DNA of 64,000 nt from NCBI GenBank assembly GCA_036250225.1, contig JAPZLL010000011.1:62001-126000 (forward strand), written 5' to 3'. Origin of the DNA: Cercophora sp. LCS_1 (Eukaryota > Ascomycota > Sordariomycetes > Sordariales > Lasiosphaeriaceae). Within the stretch, counting starts at the first letter, position 1. Each line of letters starts with the position of its first letter. A program made the position numbers and the translations under genes. Below are positions 1 through 9,065 of this stretch, in pieces. The notes below the pieces were generated by a model that worked only from the letters and a program-made list of their open reading frames with translations, had not been told where the DNA came from and searched no databases.

Positions 1-264
1 CAACAGCGGAATTCGGATTTCGATAGAGGTAATGGTTGAATGCATCGATATCTTTGACCACTGATTGGTTAGAGCGGTACAGCGATCCAGGTTCTGTCCG
101 CCGTCTTTTCCCGGAAACTGGGCAATATTCTGCGCGCGGGGACAGCAGCAGTTAGTACATACAACAGCTACCATGTCCGTGTCCGTCCCCCTCACCCCTT
201 TTGACAAATTCTCCAAGCGCAGCATCAACAAAACCCACCGAAAACACAACCCTAACCACCAACA

Positions 265-851
265 ATGCCGGTACCTTGCCTTCGTATCTCCAAGCCCGTT
301 TATCCAGAATTTGAAACCACTTGGAACATCAGCCGCTTCTTCTACCGATTCACTACCGCCACCATTATCGGCCCAAGAATCAACACTCCTACCCGGTCGA
401 TCAGACTCTCGATGTCCAGCTAACCAACAAAGCAATCAACCACACCACCGTCTGTAACCTCTCCTGGCCACGCATCAAAAACAACACCACCCCTTGGCTC
501 GCCTGCCCCGATGACCCCCTTATAACGACATACATCCAGATGGATGCTGCCGCGAATACGTTCGGAATCAATCAAACTTGGTACTGTAACGATACTGTCC
601 CCGCAGGAAGGTCAGCGTTCCCGGGGGACTTGTTCTGCGGGACGAGTGTGAATACTTGGGAGAATGCGACTTGCCCATGGGAATTCTTTAAGCAGATCAA
701 TTATGACTGTGAGGTGGCGTTTTCGGCGCGGTGGTGTACAGCTGGGGATGCAGAGGGTTTTAGTCGGGGAACTGGGATTTCACTCAAGGTTGAGGGAGTT
801 AAGATTGAGGAAGTTGTCAGCGAGAAGGAAGAGACGGGCGAGTCAGATTGA
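265..851 (+). pseudogene. Decayed small cysteine-containing protein, frameshifted
   Basis: An ATG at 265 with A at -3 opens a frame containing a stretch resembling the start of fungal AA1-like small secreted proteins (ETTWNISRFFYRFTT). This frame stops at 421. The rest of the apparent protein, with Cys at the CNLSW, LACPDD, WYCND, LFCGT, ATCPW, YDCE and RWCT positions, lies in another frame running to the stop at 851. The two halves join sensibly near 370-380 if one base is missing, and no GT-AG pair there could be an intron. I see no convincing signal peptide at 265, so a 5' exon may lie outside or be lost. It could also be an assembly error. The AA1-like assignment is inference from residue pattern only. 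Confidence 0.35.
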
Positions 852-916
852 ACGGGCTCTTTTGCTTTCCCTTTCTTTTTTAACAGCAACAATGAGCAGT
901 CGAGATGGCAGCTGAA

Positions 917-1309
917 CTACAAAAGAATATGCTCATACAAAGCAGCCCGAAAACCGTCCCGGGAAAGTTCCGTCCAGACGATAACGTAGACGTTGTATTT
1001 CATTGCGTTGATCGCGTCCACCTTGCAAACTCCCTTCCGCAGCAAGTCCCCGATTCTAGCCATGTATTCGGTCAAGTCCCTCGTGGGCGCCACCTTGCTC
1101 GTAGCTAGGAACTGGTCTGTTCGTCCAGTCATAAGTCGGTTGTGCCAATGCGCAAAAATAGAGGGCGGTCCTGAGCTCGATGCACCGGTGTGGGTCTTGA
1201 TCTCCCCGGTGGAAAGGTCGTGATATCTGCCATCGACTATGGGATAGCCGTCGAGAGTCCAGGACTGACTTGGGGGCATGGCAGCCTCGAGGGCCTCGAG
1301 CTCGTGCAT
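917..1309 (-). CDS. Hypothetical protein, 130 aa
   Basis: Single open frame with balanced composition. It starts MHELEALEAAMPPSQSW and contains an Asp/Gly/Tyr-rich segment (LDGYPIVDGRYHDLSTGEI). It has no signal peptide, membrane segment or motif I recognise. No upstream exon joins it in frame with clear splice sites, and the initiation context is only fair. It lies between two decayed genes, so it may itself be a fragment or a chance frame. Confidence 0.35.
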   Translation of the reverse strand: MHELEALEAAMPPSQSWTLDGYPIVDGRYHDLSTGEIKTHTGASSSGPPSIFAHWHNRLMTGRTDQFLATSKVAPTRDLTEYMARIGDLLRKGVCKVDAINAMKYNVYVIVWTELSRDGFRAALYEHILL

Positions 1310-2142
1310 TGGCCCCGAGGCTCTTCACTTGGTGTGTTGGTCATGATGAATATCGTGATTCTTGTCAAGCACTTGAGCAAGCCTCGAGTTAGAAACGTCG
1401 TAGGCGGAACAAACACGGCAAATGGGGAGACTCACAGTCCTAAGGCGGAGAGAGAGGCTGGGAATGCGGTTTGGGGGACTGAGTATCAATCTGGACTGGG
1501 AACCAAGACCTATACAGTACCCCATGACAGATGGCTCGGGAGGCGCCGCGATTTCCGAGCGGCGGGAACGGCCCGACACCACCTGTTCGGGGTGTATTTA
1601 ACCGGAGAGCATACCTTGCATATGCAACTCCTGGATGCAGAGAATAGCATCATTATGAACCAACAGCTGTTGTTGATTGGATGACATCCCAGCCGCCAGA
1701 GGGAATGGCGCTGTTGGCGGCGCATAATCAGAAATGGGTTCGTGGGCAATCCCGTGCCGCTGCGGAAGCCATTTCGATCCGGCCAGCACAAAGTGTTGGC
1801 ATGCATTGACTTAATTGCCTCACTCGAATCCAAAGACCTCAAAGTATGGCAATGGTGGATACGTCGGCGAGCTGACTGTCAGCCAGGCAAACTTGAAAGG
1901 TGACGAATGTGCCGGACCAGAGGAGGTGCCCGATGTCGAGAACAGCGGGACAGATTAAGGTTTGGGATATATATATAATACCTCGTTTCCTGTTTTCTAT
2001 TGACATGACAGCTACGACTCTTAGCGCAATACTTGCAACTTATTCGTCCACACTACGTCGGTCAACAATAAAGGTAACAGCAAGGGTTGGGTTCCACTAG
2101 GTACCTTCTCCACCATGATTTCTACTGACACGACACATCCAG
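1310..2142. other. Intergenic, no gene seen
   Basis: Several open frames occur on both strands but they overlap each other and lack recognisable protein features. A short (AT)n run lies near 1967-1978. The 3' end (TACTGACACGACACATCCAG, to about 2142) resembles an intron branch site and acceptor and may be the remnant of an intron of the decayed gene that follows. Confidence 0.4.
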
Positions 2143-2484
2143 CACTCCACTCCATTCTTGTTGCTCACCCTCGCTCTATCGCCCCGCACCGCTATGGCAG
2201 CTCCGGGGAGTGCAGCGAGCGAAAAGAAGCGGTAATATGACGATTACATGAATTGCACACATGGCCAACTACACAATTGCATCGAGCTGCAGACGTGGTG
2301 CGCGTTTGGGCGTCCGGTTGGGCCAAACCAGTGGTGTAAAGACAACTGCGATTGCATTCCTGTATAGACCTGTAACCCTGCATTCGCCGTGTGCACAGTG
2401 TCAGAGACTGATGCTGGAAGCAAAGGAAAGGAAGATAGTGATTCTGCGGGGGCTGAAGATGTAAAGACGAATCGGGGGAAGTGA
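2143..2484 (+). pseudogene. Decayed small secreted Cys-rich protein with two in-frame stops
   Basis: One continuous reading frame encodes a hydrophobic leader (TPFLLLTLALSPRTAMA), then a Cys-rich body with eight cysteines, then an acidic tail ending at TGA 2482-2484. The frame is broken by TAA at 2233-2235 and TAG at 2365-2367. Both could come from glutamine codons by a single C-to-T change, the pattern expected of repeat-induced point mutation or deamination. No ATG opens the frame; a possible intron acceptor at about 2142 suggests a lost or unrecognised first exon. The relation to fungal effector-like proteins is inferred from signal peptide plus Cys content only. Confidence 0.4.
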
Positions 2485-2725
2485 GTACGGGGTTGATAGG
2501 TGCACTAGCTCAAGTTTGTTGGAGAACAGTAATGAACGGCCTGGCTTGGGGAGAGCTGTCTGCCAAGGCAACAAAGCTGAAGCCCGGAAAGGTCTGAGCA
2601 GATAGGGGGGGTCCCTCGTTCCAAAACAGGACAGTCTATGACACTAGGGTTTGGAAACACTTTCACCATATGAGCGCAGCATTGGCCCACCGTCCCCTAA
2701 AAATAAGGGGGTCGCAAAAAGAATC

Positions 2726-2797
2726 GACCGTGCCAGGACTCGAACCTGGAGTCTTTGCCACCGGAAAGCAACGCGTTAGCCATTACGCCACACGGCC
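2726..2797 (-). tRNA. tRNA-Arg(CCG)
   Basis: The reverse complement folds as a complete 72-nt cloverleaf: 7-bp acceptor stem (GGCCGTG with CACGGTC, one G-U), D arm, anticodon stem TTGCT/GGCAA around loop TTCCGGT giving anticodon CCG, and T arm CCAGG-TTCGAGT-CCTGG. No intron is present. A run of five T follows the 3' end on the coding strand, as expected for RNA polymerase III termination. It decodes CGG arginine codons. Confidence 0.93.
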
Positions 2798-4050
2798 TAT
2801 GAATCATACGAATTGTGCTCCCTTAAGAAGCTTATATAAGTTTCAGGTCAGTCCAAGGGGAGGAAGTGGGCTTTAGAACGAGGGTTGCGCTGCGGAGGCG
2901 GTGTGTTTTAGGGCAGATTTGGTTTGGGAGCAACCGGAAAGTCCTGAGGGATGTGGGTGATCGCCCTTCTTGTCGCTTTGCTGACTCGAGAATCCCGTTT
3001 GAGTCTCCGGCGCCTGAGGTGAGGGCGCATCTCTTCCGTTTGTAGCCGAGTGTTGGCAAGCTGGCTGGACTCCCCCAAGATGACGGCGTTTTCCACGGAC
3101 CTTGATGCTGGCGGGCTGTTGTGCAACGCTCTCTGCTTTGTTATTGGCGGATCCACCAGCCTCCAAATGGGCTGGGCAATTGGTTGTGTGAGCAACCAAT
3201 GAGCACGACCGAAGCAAGCTCTGCGCCTTCCGTTTGGCTGGCACTCGCAGCAACCTGGGCGACATGGCGGTGACCACCGCAAGTCGCTCCTTCCCTTGGA
3301 AACAGGCAAACACGAGTGGAGGGGTTCTTTCCTTTCCGCCTGGCAAATGCATTCTCTCTCCCTCAAATTGGCCAGCGCCTTCTCTTCTGCACCAACAGAC
3401 AGCTGGCCGCCTGCCTCGACCACAACACCTGGTGTGCTTTCAACCGCGCCATCTCGGATCATGCTTGGTGCCGAGCAACCTGCGAATGTACACCGGTAGT
3501 TCGGTACATCTTCCCGGGTTTTGGGGGTTGCTTGCTCACCCAGCCTGATGATGCAGAAAACAGCAAGGTCGAGAGCGAGGGGGAAAGATGAAGGTGACCA
3601 TGAAGATGAGATCCCGGAGTGAAATTGGAAGTGACAACTGGACTCACGGCAACTTTAGAGGAACGTCAATGGGGAATTCATATACATACTGCATAATACT
3701 TGGGCTCTCAATTGCGCACAGCTCGCGGTTGCGGTCGTGTGATTTCCGGAAGGGGAAAGCTCGCAGACGATGGTGGATCACCACCCAGGAGAACAGTGAT
3801 CCAATTTCCACCTCCACCAATTTCCAACGCTCCATTGGCGTCCTCCCCGTTCGTGGCTTCCCCGTCTCCACTGAAAACCGCCCTGTTCGCTTGTTTATCG
3901 CACAGGCGTTTTGCACCTGGGCCGACCGGCCCCCTGCCGTAGCTCGCGCCGAAAAAGCAAACATACCCACACCACCTGTGGGGCGCGCTCGCCCACCTGA
4001 CGTTTTTCCACGTCCTTGTTTGCTTTCTCTTTTCCTTTTACAACCGCGCC
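2798..4050. other. Intergenic, probable promoter region
   Basis: About 1.25 kb between the tRNA and the AT-hook gene. Overlapping minus-strand open frames here are rich in Arg, Ser and Pro and look like chance frames. It contains pyrimidine-rich tracts just upstream of the next gene (TTTGCTTTCTCTTTTCC near 4019-4035), typical of fungal transcription start regions. Confidence 0.4.
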
Positions 4051-4188
4051 ATGCACCATGAACAACGGCAGTCCAGGCGACATTGTCGCATTCTTTCAAG
4101 AATGTCTCCAGCAGGCCGAGCGCACAAAGGCCGAGTACGAAAACGCGGTGACCGACAGCCGCAAAAGGACGGAACAGCGCAAAGCTGA
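4051..4188 (+). promoter_or_regulatory. Overlapping upstream ORF
   Basis: An ATG at 4051 in a good context (G at -3) lies only 7 nt before the predicted start at 4058 but in another frame. It would encode 45 residues before TGA at 4186-4188, overlapping the main coding sequence. If the transcript starts upstream of 4051, ribosomes must leak past this ATG to make the main protein. Seen in sequence; a regulatory role is inference. Confidence 0.45.
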
Positions 4189-6271
4189 ACTTCAGGGCGC
4201 CGCCACACCGCTCCAGGTCGAGATACGCGACAGGCTCGCCAACAACGCGACGCGCGAGGCTGACCGCAAGAGTTTTGAGGTGGAGGAGGACGAGATCGAG
4301 AGGAAGATCAAGCAGTTGCAGGAGAGGGCGAAAACGATCGCGCGCAAGAAGCGCGATTGTGAAGTCGTCGTCGAGGCCAACGAAATTCGTTTGCGGGAGA
4401 TCCGAGAACAGTTGGCTGAGCACGAGGAACAGGCAAAGGCGTTGGTTGCGAAGCAGGTGGAGCACGAGAGGTTTTTGGAGAGAAAATTCAAGGAATGGGA
4501 AGCCACGCAGCTTGGGCTGCTCCAAGGCGGCGGTCTTCGAGCTCCTCCTCCCGCTCCACTCTTTGCCGAAGTAGAGTCCGACACGACACTTGTCGAGGAA
4601 TTACGAGTCGAGAAGGTCCGGGTTGAGAAGGTGCAGGTCGAGGAGTCCCGGGTAGAGAAAGAGATTCAGGTCGAAGAGCCTGAAGCTGAGGAACCCCAAC
4701 CTCAGATTTCAGACGACGCCCCACCATCAAGTCCAGAAATCAGCATACAGCCCAGACAGTTACGACGACGCAGAGGCCGGCCTCGAAAGAACGTCATTAT
4801 GTCGAGTCCTGACATCAGGAGGAATCACCCCAGACGTTCGAATCGCAAAGTCACCAAGACCTCCAGTTTCATTGACGTCTGGGCCGTCCTGGGTTTCACT
4901 GACGAGGAAGATGAGCCCTCGGAGAATGAAACGGAGCCGGACAACACTAATGAGGACGAGAACGAGGACGAGGACGAAGACGCAGAGGAGGAAGAGGAGG
5001 ATGGAGAGGAACAAGATGACTCGACGGTCGACGGTCAATCAAGTCGGCCGGAGACTGGTACCCCAACTCGATCGATCGAGTTTGACGATGTTTACCAAAA
5101 CGGCAAGCCCAAAATCCCCTACATCATCGAAGAGTTCCCCAAGTCTAGTGGCGAATGGTACATCTTCCGCTGCGAGGAACACGGGCTCCACTTTGGCAGC
5201 AGTGGGCGTAGCCCTATTCTGGGCGCAGGAAGGCACATAGACACGGCCGATCACGGACACCCAGGCAGGGCCGGCAAGGTGGTGGTCAAGGCGCTCGGTG
5301 TCCGCGTCCTGAACTGCACCGAAGACAAGGCCATCCTGAACAACAGCTTGATCGCCCGACCCGTAGACAAAAGGACCAAAGCCTTCAAGGAGACAAGGCC
5401 CTCCAAAGCTCTTAAGACACCGACGGCGCTACCATACAGTAAGCAAAGGCCGGGCTCAACATTCATTGGCAGTGTCACCAACCCTATCGCGGGACACGTT
5501 TACAGCATCAAGAAAGGGTACCCCTCTGCAGTTCTTCTCCTGGCTCTTGGCGATCTCGAACACATTGGAGTCGAAGGCAGCCTCCACACCACCAGCTTTG
5601 CCCGCTGCGGAGCCCTCCCAAGTTGCTTCCAGCGGCATGATGAACGGCTTTTGTGGGCTAACGGGTTTGAGGATAACGGCCCCCGAGTTAGCGAACGCCA
5701 GTACCCAGTCCTATTCTTCAACAGAGAAACATGCTTTTCCCCCGAAGGTCTTCTGCAACTGCAAGAGAACCGTCTCGAGTGGAGAGCTGCCCAGGACCTT
5801 CAGCCACTGGACCCATTCAACGTTACGGGCAGAGTGGACGGCGTCGCTGTGGCGCGAGAATTTTGCGAGAGGGTGATGAAGCAAGGGGAACGGAGGCCAC
5901 GGGATCCGGCAACAGAAGACAAACAACCATGCAAGACAAAGGGACCATCCAGTCCACAACGTGGCCTCCCGGTTATACACCAGAGCCCCCATCGTCGTGC
6001 TTCAGCCCAGGAGGTACCACACTACATTCACGACCAATTTGAGCTCGACGAAGTTGAAACAAACGACAGCACGCTGCCCGGCGAGATGGACTCAGTTTTC
6101 CTCCGGTCCATGGACGATGGTGCAGCTGGAGGGGAGATCACAGTGCGGGAGTGGGGTTTTTCTACCTCTCGAATGTACACGCCACAAAATCCGCACATGA
6201 GTTACCTTTCACAACCAAAGGCAGACTGGATTCTCCCAGGTGCGAGGGGGAGGGGAGGTAAACATGGCTAG
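4058..6271 (+). CDS. Coiled-coil, AT-hook protein with C-terminal PWWP-like region, 737 aa
   Basis: Intronless. I start at the ATG at 4058 (A at -3). Residues about 15-165 form a long charged coiled coil, followed by a Val/Glu repeat segment. An AT-hook core (RRRGRPRK, about residue 237) implies binding in the DNA minor groove. A Glu/Asp block follows (about 290-330). The last third holds a globular domain with GHVYSIKKGYPSAVLLL, LLWANGFED, SERQYPVLFF, LEWRAAQDLQPLDPF and AREFC. This domain is shared with the next gene, so the two are tandem paralogues. The order 'G-V-basic-YP-A' then 'YPV-FF...W...DL.P' resembles PWWP/Royal-family folds; that is inference. Probable nuclear chromatin protein; exact role unknown. 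Confidence 0.75.
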   Translation: MNNGSPGDIVAFFQECLQQAERTKAEYENAVTDSRKRTEQRKAELQGAATPLQVEIRDRLANNATREADRKSFEVEEDEIERKIKQLQERAKTIARKKRDCEVVVEANEIRLREIREQLAEHEEQAKALVAKQVEHERFLERKFKEWEATQLGLLQGGGLRAPPPAPLFAEVESDTTLVEELRVEKVRVEKVQVEESRVEKEIQVEEPEAEEPQPQISDDAPPSSPEISIQPRQLRRRRGRPRKNVIMSSPDIRRNHPRRSNRKVTKTSSFIDVWAVLGFTDEEDEPSENETEPDNTNEDENEDEDEDAEEEEEDGEEQDDSTVDGQSSRPETGTPTRSIEFDDVYQNGKPKIPYIIEEFPKSSGEWYIFRCEEHGLHFGSSGRSPILGAGRHIDTADHGHPGRAGKVVVKALGVRVLNCTEDKAILNNSLIARPVDKRTKAFKETRPSKALKTPTALPYSKQRPGSTFIGSVTNPIAGHVYSIKKGYPSAVLLLALGDLEHIGVEGSLHTTSFARCGALPSCFQRHDERLLWANGFEDNGPRVSERQYPVLFFNRETCFSPEGLLQLQENRLEWRAAQDLQPLDPFNVTGRVDGVAVAREFCERVMKQGERRPRDPATEDKQPCKTKGPSSPQRGLPVIHQSPHRRASAQEVPHYIHDQFELDEVETNDSTLPGEMDSVFLRSMDDGAAGGEITVREWGFSTSRMYTPQNPHMSYLSQPKADWILPGARGRGGKHG

Positions 6272-7039
6272 GAGTGATAATAGGGTCGAAGATGTTCAAA
6301 TATGTTCCGAGTTCAAAGGCAAGGGAAGGATACGAATCAGGCGTTCAGATCATTGTAATAGCCAGGTGCTCAGAGTAATAATGCCGAGAGGATTTACTTG
6401 TTCTTTAGCACTGCTCACTTTTGCCCTTGCAAGCTTTCCCAAGACGTGCAAAGGGCCTATTTGTTCAACCACCAGCCCACATACAATTCCATGCAGCCGA
6501 GCAGCTACTTATACATCGCTAACCCGCCCATTCGCCCTCGATCCGGTGTAGAGCTAAAACTCGTAAAGATTGAGTTATATTTCAGACGCCTTGAAAAACT
6601 ATCCAGAAGCCTGGAGGCTTTTGCTCACATGGTCTGGTAAAACAGGAAAAGCTAAGTGGATCAACCCAGTTCAAGAGCCTATAACTAACTGTAAGGCATG
6701 CTGTTTTTTTGGCTTGAGGGTGACTTGGGCTAATTACCATTCAAGCTCTTTGATTTCTGTGCTTGGCATGCCACTCCGTGACGAAAAGTAGATTGTTGTC
6801 CAGAACATTCTGGTTGATTTTCATCTCAAAATTTCAGGCACGAAACACACCGAGAGCACGGTTGCCCCACATCCCAGTGAAGGCCGTTTTTCTCAGACAC
6901 TGCCGCCACAACACACAAAAGCCAACAAAAGATCAGGGTCAACAAAGAGCAAGATAGCACTTTCCCACAACTAACCAAACCCACGCCTTAATAACTGCCC
7001 TTCCGCGACTGGGCGCGCCTTCTACAAGCATCCTCCGAA
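6272..7039. other. Intergenic between tandem paralogues
   Basis: No gene is evident. Short frames on the plus strand have no recognisable features. It holds the 3' end of the AT-hook gene and the promoter of the shorter paralogue. Confidence 0.4.
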
Positions 7040-7888
7040 ATGGACCTTTTCCGCTCGGTTCGCGGGAGTAGCTCCGGCCTACTCGCCAACTTCGGCGTTG
7101 CAAACCGCCGCCCTCCGGCCGAAAACATGGATGCCTCTCCAAGCCCAAGCCCTGCCATCGCGACGCCCGCCAACATCTCCTCGAAGCCGTCGAAGCGTCG
7201 CCGCGATAACCCTTTTTACTCTTCCAGCGATGGCGATGCCAACAACACCGATGCCGACCACGGTGATGCCAACAACCTTGACGATGAAGCCGCAAAAGAA
7301 CAGCCTTCCAAGCGGCCCAAGACAGTCCCCTCTACATCCACAACTCGGACCTCACCGGGCGGGATCCTAAACCCCACCCCCGGCACGGTCTACCAAGCCA
7401 AGTGGGACAACAAACCCTGGGCCCTCGTCGTCGTTCCCGGCTCCGATTTCACACCTTACCATATCAAGGGCCGGATCCTCAACACGGGGCTCATGGCCGA
7501 GATGCCGCCTTGCACGCGCTTCTACATGGGCAAGCTCGAGTGGGCGGATGGCTACCAGGATGGGCAGGAGAAAGTTGGCGAGAGGCAGTACCCCATCATG
7601 TGGTTCGACGAGGAGATGAAGATTAGCAAGAGGGGGGTGTATGACCCTAATGGGCAGTTGGATTGGGTTTACGGCAGGGATTTGGCCGAGTTTGACCCCG
7701 AGGATTTGAGCGCCCATGATGCGATTGGCGGGTGGAGGTTGGCGAGAGAGTATTGTCTGATGGGGTATGGCAGGGTTGATGACGAAGAGAGAGATGACGA
7801 TAGTGATGGCGGTGAGGCGGACAGGGTGGAGGATTCGGATGACGGGTTTTTTGTTCAGCAGCCCAAGAAGCAGAGGGGCCGCGGTTGA
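7040..7888 (+). CDS. PWWP-like domain protein, paralogue of the upstream gene, 282 aa
   Basis: Intronless, with the start in context cgaaATGgac. The N-terminal 90 residues are Ser/Asn/Asp-rich and disordered, with a basic patch (SKPSKRRRDNP) that could be a nuclear localisation signal. Residues about 115-255 carry the same domain as the upstream gene: PGTVYQAKWDNKPWALVVVP, LEWADGYQD, GERQYPIMWF, LDWVYGRDLAEFDP, RLAREYC. 'AKW..KPWA' followed by 'YPIMWF' and a Trp-containing strand is PWWP-like (inference). The C-terminus is acidic. It lacks the coiled coil and AT-hook of its neighbour, so it looks like a truncated or domain-only duplicate, possibly competing for or reading the same chromatin mark. 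Confidence 0.75.
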   Translation: MDLFRSVRGSSSGLLANFGVANRRPPAENMDASPSPSPAIATPANISSKPSKRRRDNPFYSSSDGDANNTDADHGDANNLDDEAAKEQPSKRPKTVPSTSTTRTSPGGILNPTPGTVYQAKWDNKPWALVVVPGSDFTPYHIKGRILNTGLMAEMPPCTRFYMGKLEWADGYQDGQEKVGERQYPIMWFDEEMKISKRGVYDPNGQLDWVYGRDLAEFDPEDLSAHDAIGGWRLAREYCLMGYGRVDDEERDDDSDGGEADRVEDSDDGFFVQQPKKQRGRG

Positions 7889-9065
7889 TGGGTAGAGGTA
7901 GGAGGACGATGGAAGTTCGAGGGGGCCTGGATGGTGGCGCGGCTTTGTATTCCGCCGGCAAGGATACTTAATGCACCTCTAACAAGGCCATCGCAAATGT
8001 TCCATACGCGTGAAATAACATCTCACAAGTGTAAATCCATGTTCCAAGTCCTTTGGACTATTGCTGAATGCCTCAGTCCTCACCCACTGGGGGTGCAAAC
8101 AAGAGAGAGGTGCACATACTTTTCAATCGCAGGAAAAGAAATCTTCAAGACGAAAAACTATATTTAAGGGCCTTTGGAATATCCTAGGGTGCCTCAATTC
8201 ATTACACATCGGATGTGCAAAGTAACAACAAAGACCGGAATTTGGTTTTCCAAACGTAGAAAATAATAGACCTACAAAGGAAAACAGTAATACTCCAAGG
8301 CATCGGGTGTCTTCAACTACTTGACTGAGCCGTTTTCCTCAAAAAAAAAAAAAAAAAAAAAAAACAGCCTGGTTGTCCGAGACGAATCTGGGCACATGAA
8401 ATTTCTTTTTCCGTTCGTTGTTGTGAGCTGCAGTGAGCTGAGTTGAACCATGGCTGATTTGTCCCGAGCTTCCACTGATCCTTCCCTAAGCTGGGAGACT
8501 CCCACCCGCTGCCGCTATACAGCCTCAGGGGACCCTTTTCAGGCTGCCCCGGATAAATTTTGTTATCGATGAAAAGCGGATGACGTGTGATCTGTGAAAA
8601 TAGCTCCCCGGTAACAATTTCAGTCACGGTGTATATGCTGCGGGGGGGGTTACCTAGTTCGCTCGACCAAGGTGGCCACAATGGTAGTAATAGGCAAGAA
8701 CTGAAGTTGTAAGACTTCAACCTGGCTGGAGCCAAAAGGCGGGCGGAGGCCATGGTCTAGATACAAGGTGCTACATAAAGCGTTTGCCAAAGGTGTAGTC
8801 CAACCCATATCTTTGTGGCAAATAGTGGTCCATTATAGTCAGTTTATTAGCTCCTCTAAGCTCCTTTTAGCCTATATGCCTGTACCAGAGTCCATTTTGG
8901 TTGACTACATCTCTATGGTTTTCTGGAAACCCGAAAATTTTCATTTCTTCTATTTCCCTTAGATTGGTTTCCTTTTTTTCTTGACAGGCATTTCAAAACA
9001 AGTCAAAGGAACTGCATATGTTGACAGGGTTCCTCTGTCTTGAGGTCTTGAACGGCGGATTTACT
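7889..9065. other. Intergenic with poly(A) tract
   Basis: About 1.2 kb without a supported gene. It contains a run of 24 A at 8341-8364. Open frames on the minus strand across the tract translate it as poly-Phe and are artefacts. The plus-strand frame at 8768-8962 has no recognisable feature. Confidence 0.4.
8341..8364 (+). repeat. Poly(A) homopolymer, 24 nt
   Basis: An uninterrupted run of 24 A. It may be a simple repeat or the tail of an old retroposed transcript. I see no target-site duplication or recognisable upstream coding sequence to support retroposition. Confidence 0.9.

Noticed and set aside
2873..3462. Overlapping 159- and 184-aa minus-strand frames
   Set aside because: Arg/Ser/Pro-rich, mutually overlapping, without start context or domain.
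3644..4525. 293-aa open frame on the minus strand
   Set aside because: Antisense to the coiled-coil region of the AT-hook gene; the sense strand has the clear protein features.
8341..8364. Poly(A) tract as a retroposon tail
   Set aside because: No target-site duplication or recognisable source sequence upstream.
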